Shown here: one piece after another, positions 50,673 to 63,925 of the stretch
How positions within the stretch are numbered: the stretch's first letter is position 1
Layout of the letters: the number at the start of each line of letters is the position of its first letter
Origin: Allodiplogaster sudhausi
Taxonomy: Eukaryota; Nematoda; Chromadorea; Rhabditida; Diplogasteridae
Length of the DNA stretch: 64,000 nt
Direction: 5' to 3'
NCBI GenBank assembly: GCA_945643635.1
Contig: CALZFC010000018.1
Span: 2,133,501 to 2,197,500, forward strand
The notes under the pieces: model-generated
The model's database searches: none
What the model saw: the letters and a program-made list of their open reading frames with translations, nothing else
What the model was told of the DNA's origin: nothing
Program-made: the position numbers and the translations under genes

Positions 50673-53600
50673 AGAAAGAGCACTGGACAGTAAGTTCAAG
50701 TAAGCGATAATAGTTCCATTAGCGAGTGTAGATAATCACGGTGCAAATCACTCTCCATTGTGGTGAATGCTAGCTGGCTGTGAGTAGTGTTTAGGTTAGC
50801 GCCTCGCTATAGCGGGCAGGGGGCGAGGGTTCGAGGCCGGCTCGTGAAATTCACTTTTGAGTGAAAGATCTCACAAAATCTCACCTTGGAATATCTGCGG
50901 ATGGCATAATCATGTCGCGCCCTTAAATTTCTTCACCTGCTTCCTCCGCTCCGCCTCTTTCAATTCTTACATCTGCCCCTCATCCCAGTCTTCCAACTAC
51001 GTCCTCAGCAGCTCTCTGCTCTCTCCTTCTCTAATTTGCTTTGTCTCCCTATCATGCTTTGGCTCCCTTTTAATTTACTTCTTTCCTTTTCAGTCTGTTC
51101 AACACCGCATGTCCATTTATTAATCATGAAGCTTTATAAATTCATCAATTCACTAAACACAAAGAAAACACGGAAACAAGATAGACCACATTTCTCGTCC
51201 TACAATCAATGGACAGCGGGACAGATAGAGAGAGAGAGAGAGTGAGTGAGAGAGAGAGAGAGTGAGTGAGAGAGAGACAGAGAGAGAGAGCGAGTGTGTA
51301 AGTGAGAGAGAGAGAGTGAGTGTGAGAGAGAGAATGTCGTTGCCGTGTGTTCAGCGTCTTCACAAGCGGAAACAGCCTGACAACCAAGGAATAACTAATG
51401 TGCAACCGGAACAATAAATTAATATCAGCCTCTGAGTGATATTCTTTTGACAGAATCACTAAATGCTAATGTTTTTATAGCATTTTTCCCGCGCATAAAA
51501 GTAACATAAGCTCGTATGCATTCTATTATGATCTTATAAAAAAAAGTAGCGAAAAAAAAGAAAAAAAAGAAAAAAAAATGTTAGAGAAAAAAATTCCTGA
51601 TAAAAAGCTGAAGACTAACGGTAGTCTGCGAGCAAACTCGAGGTGAGCTTGCTCGCGATGTGGAAGAGCAGGAGACGAAGAGAGGAGGATGAGAGAGAGA
51701 GAGACGGACGGAAGGAGTCGCAGTTGCCGATCGGTCAGCGTCTTCGGAAGCGGAAACCACCTAGTAACCAAGGAATAAGTAACACAAAAAACGTAATCAT
51801 TCTAGAAAGTATTCTCTTTACAAAAAGTAAAATGTGCGCTGTTTCCTCTCAATAATGAAAAATCATTGCATATCAGTTGCTAAGGGATTTGATACAGCAA
51901 AAGTTTTTTTAACAGAAAATGTGAAGACTAACAGTACTTGGCGAGCCCGTTCGTGGTGGGCTTGGCAGAGACGACGAGATTCCTTTGTTCGGGCCGACTA
52001 CGGCATCCTCCCCGCCAAGATTAGAGACGATCCTTCAAAAGGATCAATCTAAGAAATCATTCAAGAAATAAATAAGTGATATTAAAATGATAATTCATAA
52101 CGAATAAGTTACAACCGCGTTAGCATTCTATCTTTTTTTATTTAGGTTGCAATACACATAAACAAACTCATATATCGCATTAATATATACCGTAATCCAA
52201 TCTATCGCACTTCCAGCATACAGTAACCCGGCAAATAATGAATGGTCATCATTTTCCATGGGTTTGATTTACGGAGTATTTTAATATTAAAAAAGTGAAG
52301 ACTGACAAGCAGTTTGCAAGGGCAAACAGATATGCCGCGGAGCTCGGCTGCACTTGCTTCGACGCAGCATCGAGGCCGGACAATCCAGGCATCATTTACG
52401 CAGCAGCACGGATATCTAAACACAATGACAAGAAATTAAAAGTCACTCCTCAGTGGGCTAACATCTTTTAATCATGAGATAATATCCTCAACTAGACAAT
52501 TGAAGCTGGAAAACAAATCTATTTTTACATCAACCTCAAAAATGTTCGGAAACCCTTTTCTCTAAAATTCACTCCAGTGACTTTATTTAATGCGTGGAAC
52601 ACGAATACAAGTTTCATTCGTAATTCAGAATAAATTTTTGGAAGCAGTAGGTAAAAAGTAATGATAATTTTCGAGCAAAATGAGCAACAACCGCAGGATG
52701 AAGTTGTGTCTAACACGGCAACATGGTTTGAATAGGATATAAAAAAACTCTTAGCACGAAAGAACGGATATATTCGGGCTCACGCATTAAACAACCCCAA
52801 CAAAGTGAGTTTATTCGCATTTTTGCAACAACAAATGCAAGCATTTGACGATGGAAAACATGAGAAATTAGGTCCACGCATCAAATAAACGGATCGAATT
52901 TCATGACACAGGTTTTCGTAAATAATTGGGGTACTAACAAATTTCTGTTCCCAGAAGTATATTTTTGAAATAAATTTCGAGCGAAACTGCATTTCAATAA
53001 TCCCGGTCATTTAGCATTGCTCCATTACCGAAAATGGTAGCATCATTTGGAGCGTAGCATTAGAAAAAAACAACAAACATAACTTAAATAGAAAGCAGCA
53101 AACCTTGAGCAGCGCGAATCGTCCTTGAAGAGTGCCGTCGCCCTTCCCAAGCCAAACGGAGCAGAGTGGAAGCTGCCTCAAAGCAGCCGCTCCGAGCCTC
53201 AATTTAATGGAAATAAAGCATACTTCACAGACTCGAAGGTATTGTATCGACTAAACAAATCAATTATTCTTCCAATAAATTGTTGAAAGAAATTTCGAGC
53301 AAAACTAGGTTTAAATAAGCCCGAGCTTTTAGCATAGTTCTACTGATTAATCATGGATATCATAAATATCACTTCGAGCATAAAGGAAAAACAACTACAA
53401 CAACAATAACTGAAATACAATGCAGCTAACCGTGAGGTATGCGAATCGTCTCTGCTGTCAGCCCCCGCCCTTCCCAATCCACACAGAGCGGAGTAGCGGC
53501 GTAGTTGACGAAGCCGCTCGAAGCCTCAATTGAAAGGCAATAAACGACTTTTCGAGTTCTCGAAGAATAATGCATGGTTGTGGTAACAAGGTACTAAAAA

Positions 53601-54428
53601 AACCACATCAACAGGTTTAGTACTTCCCCGAAGGTGGTTCCAAACATTCCGGGTGTAACTAGCTGCTGTATCAATTAATAATCCCAAGAAATCAGAGGAA
53701 ACCCCAAAAAGAACAACGAATTTATCAAAAACACAGCTAACTTTTCAAAGACGCTGCATGATTTCATGATGCCGAAGTGTCGTTTATTCGGTGTATTTCG
53801 GTGTAAAGTGTTGTAGTGAAAACTCTAATTGAGCTTACTACTGCATTTACCGCTTGATTTATTTTATGAAATAAAGTTGAAATTTACATTTTAAGACATT
53901 TTGTGCTGTGTGTGGAAGAGAATGGGGATTCGAAAAAGGTATAGATCTCTTTATTTGGTTACGTGTACGCCGAGATATTTCTTGCGTACCATTTGGAACA
54001 TTGCGCGCGCTGCGGTACAAATCGGCCACTTTGGCGGTATATCACTGTAAGTGCCGCCTTCGAGCTGGAATGGCTTTTGCTAATGGTGTGGTGTGGGTTA
54101 AATTACTACTGGCATCACTCGTACCGCGGAATGGGAAGCAAAGTATACTTTACATAAAAAGGGGCTAGAAGCTCAACCGTAATATTTTAAATGCCTTTCT
54201 GATCTTTAAAGTAGCGGCTCTATAAAACACATGCTCCTTGTATGTACTTCGGTCAGGGAAAAAAGCGTCAATTCAAGATCGGGCTTTTGGCTCCTTTAAA
54301 AGATATGTAGATCATAGATACATGCATACTTCTTCAGGTGAGAGTGCGAGGAAAATCCTCACGACAAACTATTTATTGATCGAGGGAATAGTTGCATAGT
54401 ACCGTAAAATAGAGAGTATTGTGCTTAA

Positions 54429-56460
54429 GAGAGCCTCTCTGTAAGGGTCAAGGTGGCCCTGCCCCGGGGGAAAATGACGGAATTTGAGAACCAAATTTTT
54501 ATGGGGGGTACCCATACCCACTGTGAGTAAAACTGGTGGGTCAAAATTGTTCCAAAATTTTTTTTCTTGTTAGTGCATGCAAAAGTATGGAAAACGTTTA
54601 ATTCCCCATAACTTTCTTCAAACTTAATATTTTTCAAATTTCTTTTTTTCAGTGCATGCGTAATTGGAAAGTGCACAAAAAAGGTGTATGACACTTTTTG
54701 AAAACTTTCATTTTTAACTACTTTTTTGCATTTTAATTTTTCAAAAATCGATTTTTTGATCATTTCGTCTATTTTACGGCCCGTTTGGGTTCTAGCGAAT
54801 AGCTGAGATGAAAGAGGAAAAAAAATGGCACAAGATATGTTTTTATGAAGAAAATCGAGGGATGCATATGTACTCAAATTTTGGCGTGAATATGGTGCAC
54901 TGGTACTTTCGCTGGATTTGATGAATCAGTCTAACTTTTTTTATACTCATGTTTTTGATCCAATTTTAATTTCATCGCATTCGCTATTCATTCCTCTACA
55001 AAATGGTCTATTACGCATCTGCCTAATGCCACCGTGGAACTCAGAAAATACTATTTTCTTATTTTCGATCAGAAAATAAATGGATAATAACTATTGTGAC
55101 CCTATTTACGTGCCAGAGAGTTGACGGGTGGCCATAAACATCTACATTTTATGATAGAGCGAAGAATACTGTATAACATATCTTCGTTTCATGAGATTCG
55201 AAGGATACATATTTCTCTTTTTCGAGCAATAAAGAAAAATTTCCAGCATCATGCCAGCGACACCAGAAGCAGAAAACTCAAGGGTGCATGTTTGAGCCAC
55301 AATATCATGTTATATGGTGCTTTTTGATTAGAACAACGAATATAATGTTTATCGTTGGGCACTCAACTAACAAAAAAGATTTATGAATAATACGGTTTCG
55401 TGGTATTTCAAATACGACTAAACTACATACAGTACCGCCAAAAAGTCTATCAACTTTTGGTTTTTCAAGCATATTTTCCTTCAAAGTGTATGAAAGTTAA
55501 TGACATTTTCAGAGTAGCTTCTTTATACTGTCAGATCTTTAGTAACAGAACATTGGTTTCATTAGCCGCCAATAGAGCAAGCAAAAAATCAATAATTCAA
55601 ATCACAAGAGTTGCACATTTAGATATTGTGAACCAAATGGGTTATTTCTTTGCTATTTGGATAAATTTTATTGGATTAGTGATTTAGCTGAATTCTAGAA
55701 CATCTCAGCGATAACTTTTTCGTCTAATTACTATTTAAACACATGCTGTTACATATTGCCTGCCTCCAGTTCGGGATCCATGCACTTAGCCTGCGATGTC
55801 ACGGTCATTTACGCAGTGCAAAAAGCGATCCTCAGCGCCAGTGCTAAAATGATTAGGCCGCGACGCGACCGTAGATAACGCAACGCGTTTCCGTGCGTGA
55901 TTGCAATTCAAAACTGCTGTGCGGGATACAAAAAAGTGCGACCGCAACGCGTGCTTGCTCGCATTGCGGTCACGTTCCAAGCTATTCGCCTTAAACAAAG
56001 TGCCAGATCCTACCGTACTTTAGCCAAAAAATTGGCATTCGGCCAATTTTGTCGTCCCGCGCTTTTAATAAATAAGACAAATTCAAATATAATTTGAACG
56101 CGCATCAAACTGAGTATCGAGAGAGTGACATCCTTAGAGGATCGCTTTTGGAGGACCGTGATGTAGTAGGTTCAGGAGGATAAGATAGATCATTTACTAC
56201 AATGCCTATAGCAATAATGATTTTAATATATTTGTGGGTCATCATTGAAGTAATTCACATGGTTAATTGAGCTATGGAAATTAGATTCTATCTAGTTGTT
56301 GACACTTTGAACACCGCGGTCAACATTAGTCTGCAGCTAAGACATTCTTAAAGTGATGCTGTGCAGGCATCCGGTTTTCAAAAACGATTTTACCTATCTC
56401 AAATGATGGCAGGTGGCAGGCGCCAATGGAGTGCTGCTTGATCCTTACAGAGAGGCTCTC
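54429..56460. mobile_element. TTAA-flanked element, 2.0 kb
   Basis: The ends GAGAGCCTCTCTGTAAGG (54429-54446) and CCTTACAGAGAGGCTCTC (56443-56460) are perfect inverses, extending to about 24 bases with one mismatch. TTAA flanks both sides (54425-54428 and 56461-56464). TTAA targets are typical of piggyBac and Kolobok elements. No convincing transposase frame is inside, so it is probably a non-autonomous copy. Confidence 0.8.
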
Positions 56461-56464
56461 TTAA

Positions 56465-56892
56465 AGGAGGGCGATCACCGAAAAGCCGATTTATGAAACA
56501 TCTTAGCTATTTTCGAATAGTCTCGGGCATGAGGAAAAAGAAAAAGCAAATGAAAAAGCACAAAAAAGGTTCCATATTCAAGTATTTGATACTTGAAAGT
56601 ATAAATTTTGAATGAATTTGTGATTGGTGTCAGTGCAAAAATGGCACTCGATGGTAGATTAACGGCTTTCTTATGTGAATTTTCTTTAGTAAACTAAAGA
56701 ATTTTAGGCAAAACAGTATCAAATTAGTAAACGAGCAATAACATATCGCTTCGAAAAAGAAACGGATTTTTCGAAACCAGCGCTATTTTAGCTCCTTGTC
56801 TACCGTAATATTTTGAGTAATTAAATGGACTTCCGTTTGAAACCTTTGCACGTTTGAACATACTATTGCAGTTTTTCGGTGATCGCCCTTCT
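56465..56892. mobile_element. TTAA-flanked MITE, 428 bp
   Basis: The left end AGGAGGGCGATCACCGAAAA and right end TTTTCGGTGATCGCCCTTCT are inverses with one mismatch. TTAA lies on both sides (56461-56464 and 56893-56896). It abuts the 2.0-kb element and shares its right TTAA. No coding capacity. Confidence 0.85.
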
Positions 56893-57186
56893 TTAAATGA
56901 ATGAATTTGTCTTATTTATCATTGAAACTCAAGCGTTCCTATTGTCTTCATCTGATTGTGAGAAATCGTGTTCTTGAGAGAAGTTTTTCTCTGCGTGAAT
57001 ATTTGTAGTTGTTCATGCTGCAGCAGACAAGCAATATACATACATGTTCTTTTCATACGAACACAAAATTGGATTCAGAATGCCTTGAAAAATTGCGAGG
57101 GATATCTTCTGATAAAGAATAAATAAATAAATAAACTATATGTACGGGATGCGTCATACGGATGAACTTTTGACTGCTCTAAAGAA

Positions 57187-58097
57187 TTAAAAACTGAAGA
57201 CTGAAGTAAAGTCAAATACAAAGAAATAAATTAGAGATTTATTGTCAGAGTGAAAAAGGCGTCGTCTTTCTCTTCGATGGCTGCAGTCTGGCAAATGAAG
57301 CAACTGAAGAATCCGCTCTCGCATTTCGCCATTGAAGAGGATCATGAAGACGCTTGACATCAGCACTTTCAGATCCAGAAGCCAGCTGAACGGTGAAATT
57401 AATGCATTTTTGTAGTAAAGTCCATCATTGTTTAGTCTCTTCAAAAGATGGTTTCAAAGTTCTAATGTATCCACAAAGAAGTCTCACTGTTAGATATGAA
57501 TGATTCGACAATTCATAACCTGGTAGAAATTTCCTTCAGCAGTTCTTGGCCGGATTAACCAGATAAGAAGCTGACATACACTGAGTAAAACCTAATTGGT
57601 ATTCATTCGCATGCCTAATTGCCTGCATGGCTGCAATTGCAATGCCCGCGAAGCAAATGGAAGCGCCGAACAAAGCGAGTCTCCCTCCACTCGGCGCCTT
57701 TCGCTGCTTGACTAAGACGCACTCTCATGTAGATTAAACCGAACTGTAGAACATTATGCACACGATGCTTAATCGGACGGCAAGTAGCGCATAATACGAA
57801 ATCATTTCAACCTGCAAAAGCTGTGAAAATGCGCTTTATCTCTCCTGGTTTTCATTCCATTCGCTGGAACGAAGGAAGAAACATTGCATCTTGCATTCCG
57901 ATTTGATTGTAAGATGCTAGGAGGCCGCGGGGGCGTGGCAGACATCCCCTTCTTGGCCAACTGCCAGCTTTCTGTATCTCACATCTCGGAAGCGTTGTGG
58001 CAATTGCGATCAATTGAGTGGAAATGATGCAATATAGCAACAAATATCGCCAGATCAAAAGGGAGAAAGAGAGAGAGAGAGCGAGAGAGAGAGAGAG

Positions 58098-58131
<34 letters not shown>

Positions 58132-58380
58132 GATAGCCAATGAGAGAGAGAGAAAGGAGAAAAGAGGAGAAGAAGACCTTGTGCAAGGTGGGAAAGAAAC
58201 GAGGCGAGGACGGAAGATTTATATAATTAACAAAAAAAATTAAAGTTGTACGGTTAACCCGCCGGTGGCGAGTGGGGAAAACAATGGCAGTAAGGCGAAT
58301 TAGATAGAAATATACATAGATACAAATAGTCTTGGCATCCCATCGTGGAATTGGTAACTCTGCCAAGAGAACGAGATTCC
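57187..58380 (-). pseudogene. Srg-like chemoreceptor, copy 2, frameshifted
   Basis: This is a degenerate duplicate of the copy at 42.4-44.1 kb. Blocks: LIRLTAIVFPTRHRRV (about 58265-58315); MISYYALLAVRLSIVCIMF (about 57750-57810), then a frame change to QFGLIYMRVRLSQAAKGAEW, then another to ALFGASICFAGIAIAAM (57630-57690); and LLDLKVLMSSVFMILFNGEM (about 57330-57390). Two frame changes within one former exon make it a pseudogene. A GA tract at 58070-58130 sits in an intron, where copy 1 also has one. Confidence 0.7.
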
Positions 58381-58399
58381 GCATAAACTCTTAATAAAT

Positions 58400-59060
58400 G
58401 ATTAATCTCTTTATCGTAGTATCAAAATTATAAATAGTTCAAGAGAAAATAGAGGATATTACACTTTGAGGGTTGCCGCAGAAAGTAACCTAGAAATGTG
58501 TGCTTACGCACAACGTTAGAAGAGAATCAGAACAGTTTCTTTCCTTATTTCTAGCTCGATATGGTAGTATATCCGCCTTAATCGAAATCACTTCCTTTCT
58601 TTGTCAATGTTTAATGTACAAATGCGAGAAAACCTTTTCTGATTGTGAGGAAAAAAGCAAAACTTTTTTTTGTTCTTCATCGCTATAAACAATAAGATCA
58701 TTCGCATGGCGCAAGTCTAGTCTGATTTGAAGAAAACATGGATAGGACAGGTGTTGTCATTTACTACATGTCCATGTGATGTGATCTCAACTCAATTACA
58801 TACATAATTTCATCAACTAGCAATAAAATAATTTATGTCCAAAAATTACAACTACTGAAAAGGCTAGCAAGTGAAGGAATCCGGAGCGGCTGAAAAGTGA
58901 TAGAGGGATCAATGCCTCTCATTTCACAAGCTGACCTCCTTCCCAAGCGTCGTCCAAGGGAACCAAAGTGCAAGTATCGATTACAATAATTTCCAGCGGA
59001 GCAATGTACAGCATTTTTTACTGACGACCCAGTGGTCAGGCAGACTCTGGAAGTTGTTCG
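58400..59060. other. Stretch without supported genes
   Basis: AT-rich, nothing recognised. Confidence 0.5.
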
Positions 59061-59070
59061 AACAAACAAT

Positions 59071-59410
59071 TTACCATATTTCTTTATCGGAGGGCTGAGA
59101 GTGTGGAAAGAATTGCCCGTGGGAGAGCGAAGAGAGGGGAACTTCAGTCCACTCGATGGTGATGCGATCGTTATTGGTGTCCTCCTGAAAATCACTGTAA
59201 ATTACATTCTAAGTTTTAATTTTGAAAATATTTTTAAGTTTCTTTTTTTCTACTAAACCATACCTGTCCATAGGCGAAGGCGTCGCAGGAGACAGCAACG
59301 AGGACGGACTCCTTGGGATCGAGGACTCCGCTGGCCGGATCGACACCGAGACGCTTCATGTTCGTGGTCTTGAAGGCCCAGCCAATGCGGCGCGCAGAGG
59401 TGTTGACCAC
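59071..59410 (-). pseudogene. Major Sperm Protein fragment, truncated
   Basis: MSP polymerises to drive the crawling of nematode sperm and also signals to oocytes. The exon at 59272-59410 encodes the MSP core [20 protein letters not shown] through [20 protein letters not shown]. After an intron, 59071-59184 begins EDTNNDRITIEWTEVP, as in MSP, but then diverges and stops; the canonical end (FRREWFQGDGMVRRKNLP in known MSPs) is absent. The N-terminal third is also not found upstream. It is therefore a fragment, an MSP-domain variant, or a pseudogene. Confidence 0.8.
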
Positions 59411-59543
59411 CTGAAATTAGAAACAATTACAAAAATGTTTCCTAATAGTCCCAACAATGTCTTGACACAAACACAATAATGCATCGTCAGAGATGCTCCC
59501 GTCCTCCCGGAAGATGGTGATGGGAGGGGGAAGAAAGGTGCCG

Positions 59544-59641
59544 GAGCAAGTTGCCGGGTCGGGGGAGGTACCACCAGTTCTCCCCCAAAAAAGAGCAAGT
59601 TGCCGGGTCGGGGGAGGTACCACCAGTTCTCCCCCAAAAAA
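59544..59641. repeat. 49-bp direct duplication
   Basis: Two identical units starting GAGCAAGTTGCCGGGTCGGG at 59544 and 59593, where the missing 5' part of the MSP fragment would be expected. Confidence 0.9.
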
Positions 59642-60298
59642 GCGACACTTTACTACGGCGGCTGAAGTTCCCCTTTCCACTATAACGCATGAATAAAGAA
59701 TGCTAATTCCCAACTTGTGATCAATTCTTGTGAAAGAGGATTTGAATTTGAGTGAGTGTTATAAGGAGGACAAACGATGGAGTACAAACGCTTCATTTCC
59801 ACGTAGTGCACTTGAAAACGCAAGTTTTTACTGTGACTGGTAATATCGGAGTTGACAATCGAACGGAAGGCCTAATCGATTGGACGACGTAGCCATTTGG
59901 GTTAACCCTTGAAGGGTTTTCGTTAAAAGAGATTTCTAAAGCGGGCCGAACATAGCAATGATAATTGCAGAATAATAGATTCGTATGTTTACATGTTTAA
60001 ATGGCAAAATTGCCCTGAATTGTTTGACAGGCGAAGTATTCGCAATGATCATTACAGTATCGGATGAATTATTAATTAGTTTGTTTACCTATTTAAATGG
60101 AACATTATCCTGAAATCACAAATCATTTACAAAACCAATATTTAAAAAAATTATAAAATTTACATTAGAACTTCTACATGTTTCCTTATGCAAGGTCATC
60201 ATTTAGACTTATTGTTTATGAAGTCGAGTATGAAAGTAAGTACTATGCAAATTTATTCAACGAAACCATAGAGAACCGTAGTAGAAGTAGATCCGTAT

Positions 60299-60600
60299 CC
60301 AAACGAAGAGGAAACTGTAGATGAGAATGCAGACGACGCTTGGACCGACTATTATGAACACAGAGAAAGTCACAATTTCTATCTGAAAAGAAACGGGTGT
60401 AGGGAACATCCGTGTTTTTTTTCTTTTCTTAAATATTCTTCTTTTCTAACATCTTTCTTTCCCTCTCAATTCACTCTTAAATCTCTTAACCTCTTACTTT
60501 CCTACGGGCTATATTCGAAAGAAAAATGGTGGTGTACTGTTGTCAAGCACTATGTTTGCATATGTATATGAATATATACAGGTTAAAGGGGAAGATTGGT
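60299..60600 (-). pseudogene. Chemoreceptor fragment, copy 3
   Basis: About 300 bases are closely similar to 43157-43438, covering part of one exon (VTFSVFIIVGPSVVCILIYS) and the adjoining intron. Because the intron is included, it arose by DNA duplication and not through mRNA. Confidence 0.8.
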
Positions 60601-60827
60601 AGCACGAAAAAACATTGAACTTTCGCAGCCAAATTTTACGCGCGAGTAAAAAGTAGCTGACGGGGGGATTCATTTGCTTCTACTAACAACACCCTCGACT
60701 GGTCGCCTTCCATCCCCTCTGCAACCCCAACTCTAATACTTCAAGGATGGCCTCTCCAATTGGCAATGCAGTTGACAAGTTGTTTGAGTGCGAGCGATTG
60801 AGCGAAATAGGGTTTATTTTCTCTGAG

Positions 60828-60999
60828 GATCCGCATCAACGCGCCGATCTTCCAGTTCAACGAGGTCTCGGTGCACCTCAAGACCGGCGGTGCGGTGCGC
60901 CTCGACCCAATGCGCTCTGGCCTCTCTCTCGTTCTCCTGCCACTCAAGTCGGTCGCCGCCAGCACCACACGGGAGATGAAGAAGAACCAGAAGCGCTGA
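60828..60999 (+). CDS. Possible last exon of an unidentified gene
   Basis: After a TCTGAG acceptor the frame reads IRINAPIFQFNEVSVHLKTG, then RLDPMRSGLSLVLLPLKSVA, and ends REMKKNQKR with TGA. The composition is protein-like and unlike the surrounding repeats. I do not recognise it. Upstream exons are not clear; an ATG frame from 60747 overlaps it in another phase. Confidence 0.35.
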
Positions 61000-61850
61000 T
61001 CGACGGCGGCGCGGCGTCTACTTCCAATACATATCTCCCTCCCTCAGCCGCCTTCTTCTCTCCTTTTCCACCTCTATCTCATCCGCCCCTCTTCTTATAT
61101 ATATAAAAAATTTGGTATTCTTCTTTCCCCTTGATGATTTCATCGATTTTCCGATTTTATTTTATCGATTCAGTGAAGTACAACCTTTATTTTTTGCATA
61201 TGTCGGCTCTTCTACTTTTACAAAATAATTTGTACTTACGCATTTACTACAAGTCGTGATACATACTTACGCCGCAGAATAATCATTCTTCTGCACTTTT
61301 CTTGTTATCGTGAGTGGTCACGAATTTTGTTCAAAAATAATCACAACGAATGATTCGAATCGGTTTTCTTGGCAGGAATGATATTTTATTTTTCGATCAA
61401 AAATTAAATGGATAAAAACTATTGAAACCTTTGAGAAGAGTGAGGGCGGCATTGCCATGCCGGGTCAGAGTGAGTGAATAGAATGAGGCTGGCGGTTGGA
61501 TATTTGCCAGCTAGTGAAGAGGTGAGCCGCTCTCCCCTGTCAGGATTAGAAGATCTTGGGGGCGTGGCTTAAAGGTAGAGGATGCCACGACGACAAAATA
61601 AAGTAAGATCCTCGATTTCCCTGCATTCAGAAGGGATATTTTAGATTTTGTAAACATTTTAAAATTAATAAATAACCGCAAGAAATGTGAAAGTAAGATG
61701 AATACCTGAGTATTTCCTAGTTGTCTCTATGGGGGGGGGGTGGGGGGGGGGGGGGTGAAAGAGTGAGAGAGAAAGAGGAGAAAGGAGAGTGCGAGAGTAA
61801 GAGAGAGAGAGAATGTAAAGAGACAGTGAGAGAGAGAAGACTTGATGAAT
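61000..61850. other. Stretch without supported genes
   Basis: AT-rich, with a G-run at 61731-61754 interrupted by one T, followed by an AG-rich tract that belongs to the intron next to the zinc-finger exon. Confidence 0.5.
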
Positions 61851-61852
61851 AC

Positions 61853-62046
61853 CTGGATGTAGTGCTACCTTGTTTTCCTTCGTCTTCTCGTGAACAGTCT
61901 TAATGTGCTTGCGAAGTGAAGAGGGATCCGTGAAGGCTTTCGTGCACGAGTCGATATTGCACTCGTATGTCTTCTGGCAAGAATTCACTTTATCAGAGAG
62001 GGAGAATGAAAAAGAATGGACGAGAGAACAGTGGAAGAGAGTCAGA

Positions 62047-62091
<45 letters not shown>

Positions 62092-62286
62092 CGAGAGAGA
62101 TGAAGCGCAAGGCAAGCTACCTTATTCGAGTGAGTGCGATTCTGGTGCTTCGCGCGGTCGGATGCGTTCGAGAACGCCTTTCCACAATCGCCGATCATGA
62201 AAGGGGCACGGCTTCTCACCGGTGCGACTCCTATCGTGCGTCTTGAGGTTTTCGAGGCGGCTGTAGCTTTTCGTGCTACATTCGTG
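61853..62286 (-). pseudogene. TRA-1/GLI-type zinc-finger exons, damaged
   Basis: The exon at 62121-62286 begins ECSTKSYSRLENLKTH, the third GLI finger, and continues DRSRTGEKPCPF; a frame change follows, then DCGKAFSNASDRAKHQNRTH, the fourth finger. The exon at 61853-61973 has YECNIDSCTKAFTDPSSLRK and HIKTVH, the fifth finger. GLI proteins and nematode TRA-1 share these exact sequences; TRA-1 is the terminal regulator of sex determination. Two lesions are visible: the second zinc-binding His of finger 3 is Arg (CGC where CAC is expected), and finger 4 is entered only after a frameshift near 62205. Five codons after TVH (GDEAF in the other copy) are missing. It looks like a decayed copy, unless the sequence has errors. 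Confidence 0.75.
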
Positions 62287-62785
62287 CTAAAGTGTACAAA
62301 CAATCCTCTAAATAAATGAAGAAGAAATATAGATAAAGAAAAAAGGCAAGAAGAATTAAAGGAGTCATCCTAGGTAGAATTTGAGAGAGAGCGTGGTCTT
62401 TTATTGCAAATGCAGGTAAAGTCGTTTATTCGTTGGTAGTCGCAGTGATACCAACAGCAAAGATGCTGTATGTATGTATCTATGTAAATAGTCGTTTTAC
62501 ACGCAAATCAGCTACGACAATGAAATGAAAGATATCACACCCTCCCATGTATAAACGAAATGCTCCGACAGAGTTATAATTGATCCTAGATTAATTCACC
62601 TGAAATGTACATATGTACATATGTACATATATCTATGTACTTCATGAAGGGAATAACGGTGACTCTCTAATATGCTTTTTTTTTTTTAATCGAAGTCAAA
62701 TCGAAGAGAAAGTGTGGAATATGAGTTCATGAGTACAAATGAAATGCTAATGGTAAGAGTGGTCGAGATCGAGTTTTCGTGTGAA

Positions 62786-63910
<1,125 letters not shown>

Positions 63911-63925
63911 AGACTAGAGTAATAC

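Larger units (their letters stand above)
44552..54047. mobile_element. 9.5-kb foldback element with TA-flanked CAGTG ends
   Basis: The left end starts CAGTGATGTACCGCCAAAGT. The right end is its inverse, finishing TTTGGCGGTATATCACTG. Both ends are flanked by TA (44550-44551 and 54048-54049), as for Tc1/mariner-type elements. Inverted similarity runs deep into the interior in patches: 44552-45200 against 53400-54047 (part of this also repeats at 53010-53240); modules near 45730, 46040 and 46880 against 51920-52030 and 52290-52400; 46440 and 47320 against 51340 and 51710; and 49490-49590 against 50785-50890. I see no transposase. CT tracts on the left arm (46508, 47390, 49920) match GA tracts on the right (50470, 51225), also mirror-wise. 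Confidence 0.85.

Noticed and set aside
44552..54047. Autonomous Tc1/mariner element
   Set aside because: Tips and TA flanks fit, but no DDE/D transposase frame is visible and the length is several times too great.
54425..54877. 150-codon minus-strand frame considered as a transposase
   Set aside because: It starts inside AT-rich sequence, reads through the inverted end of the element and shows no motif; the composition is not protein-like.
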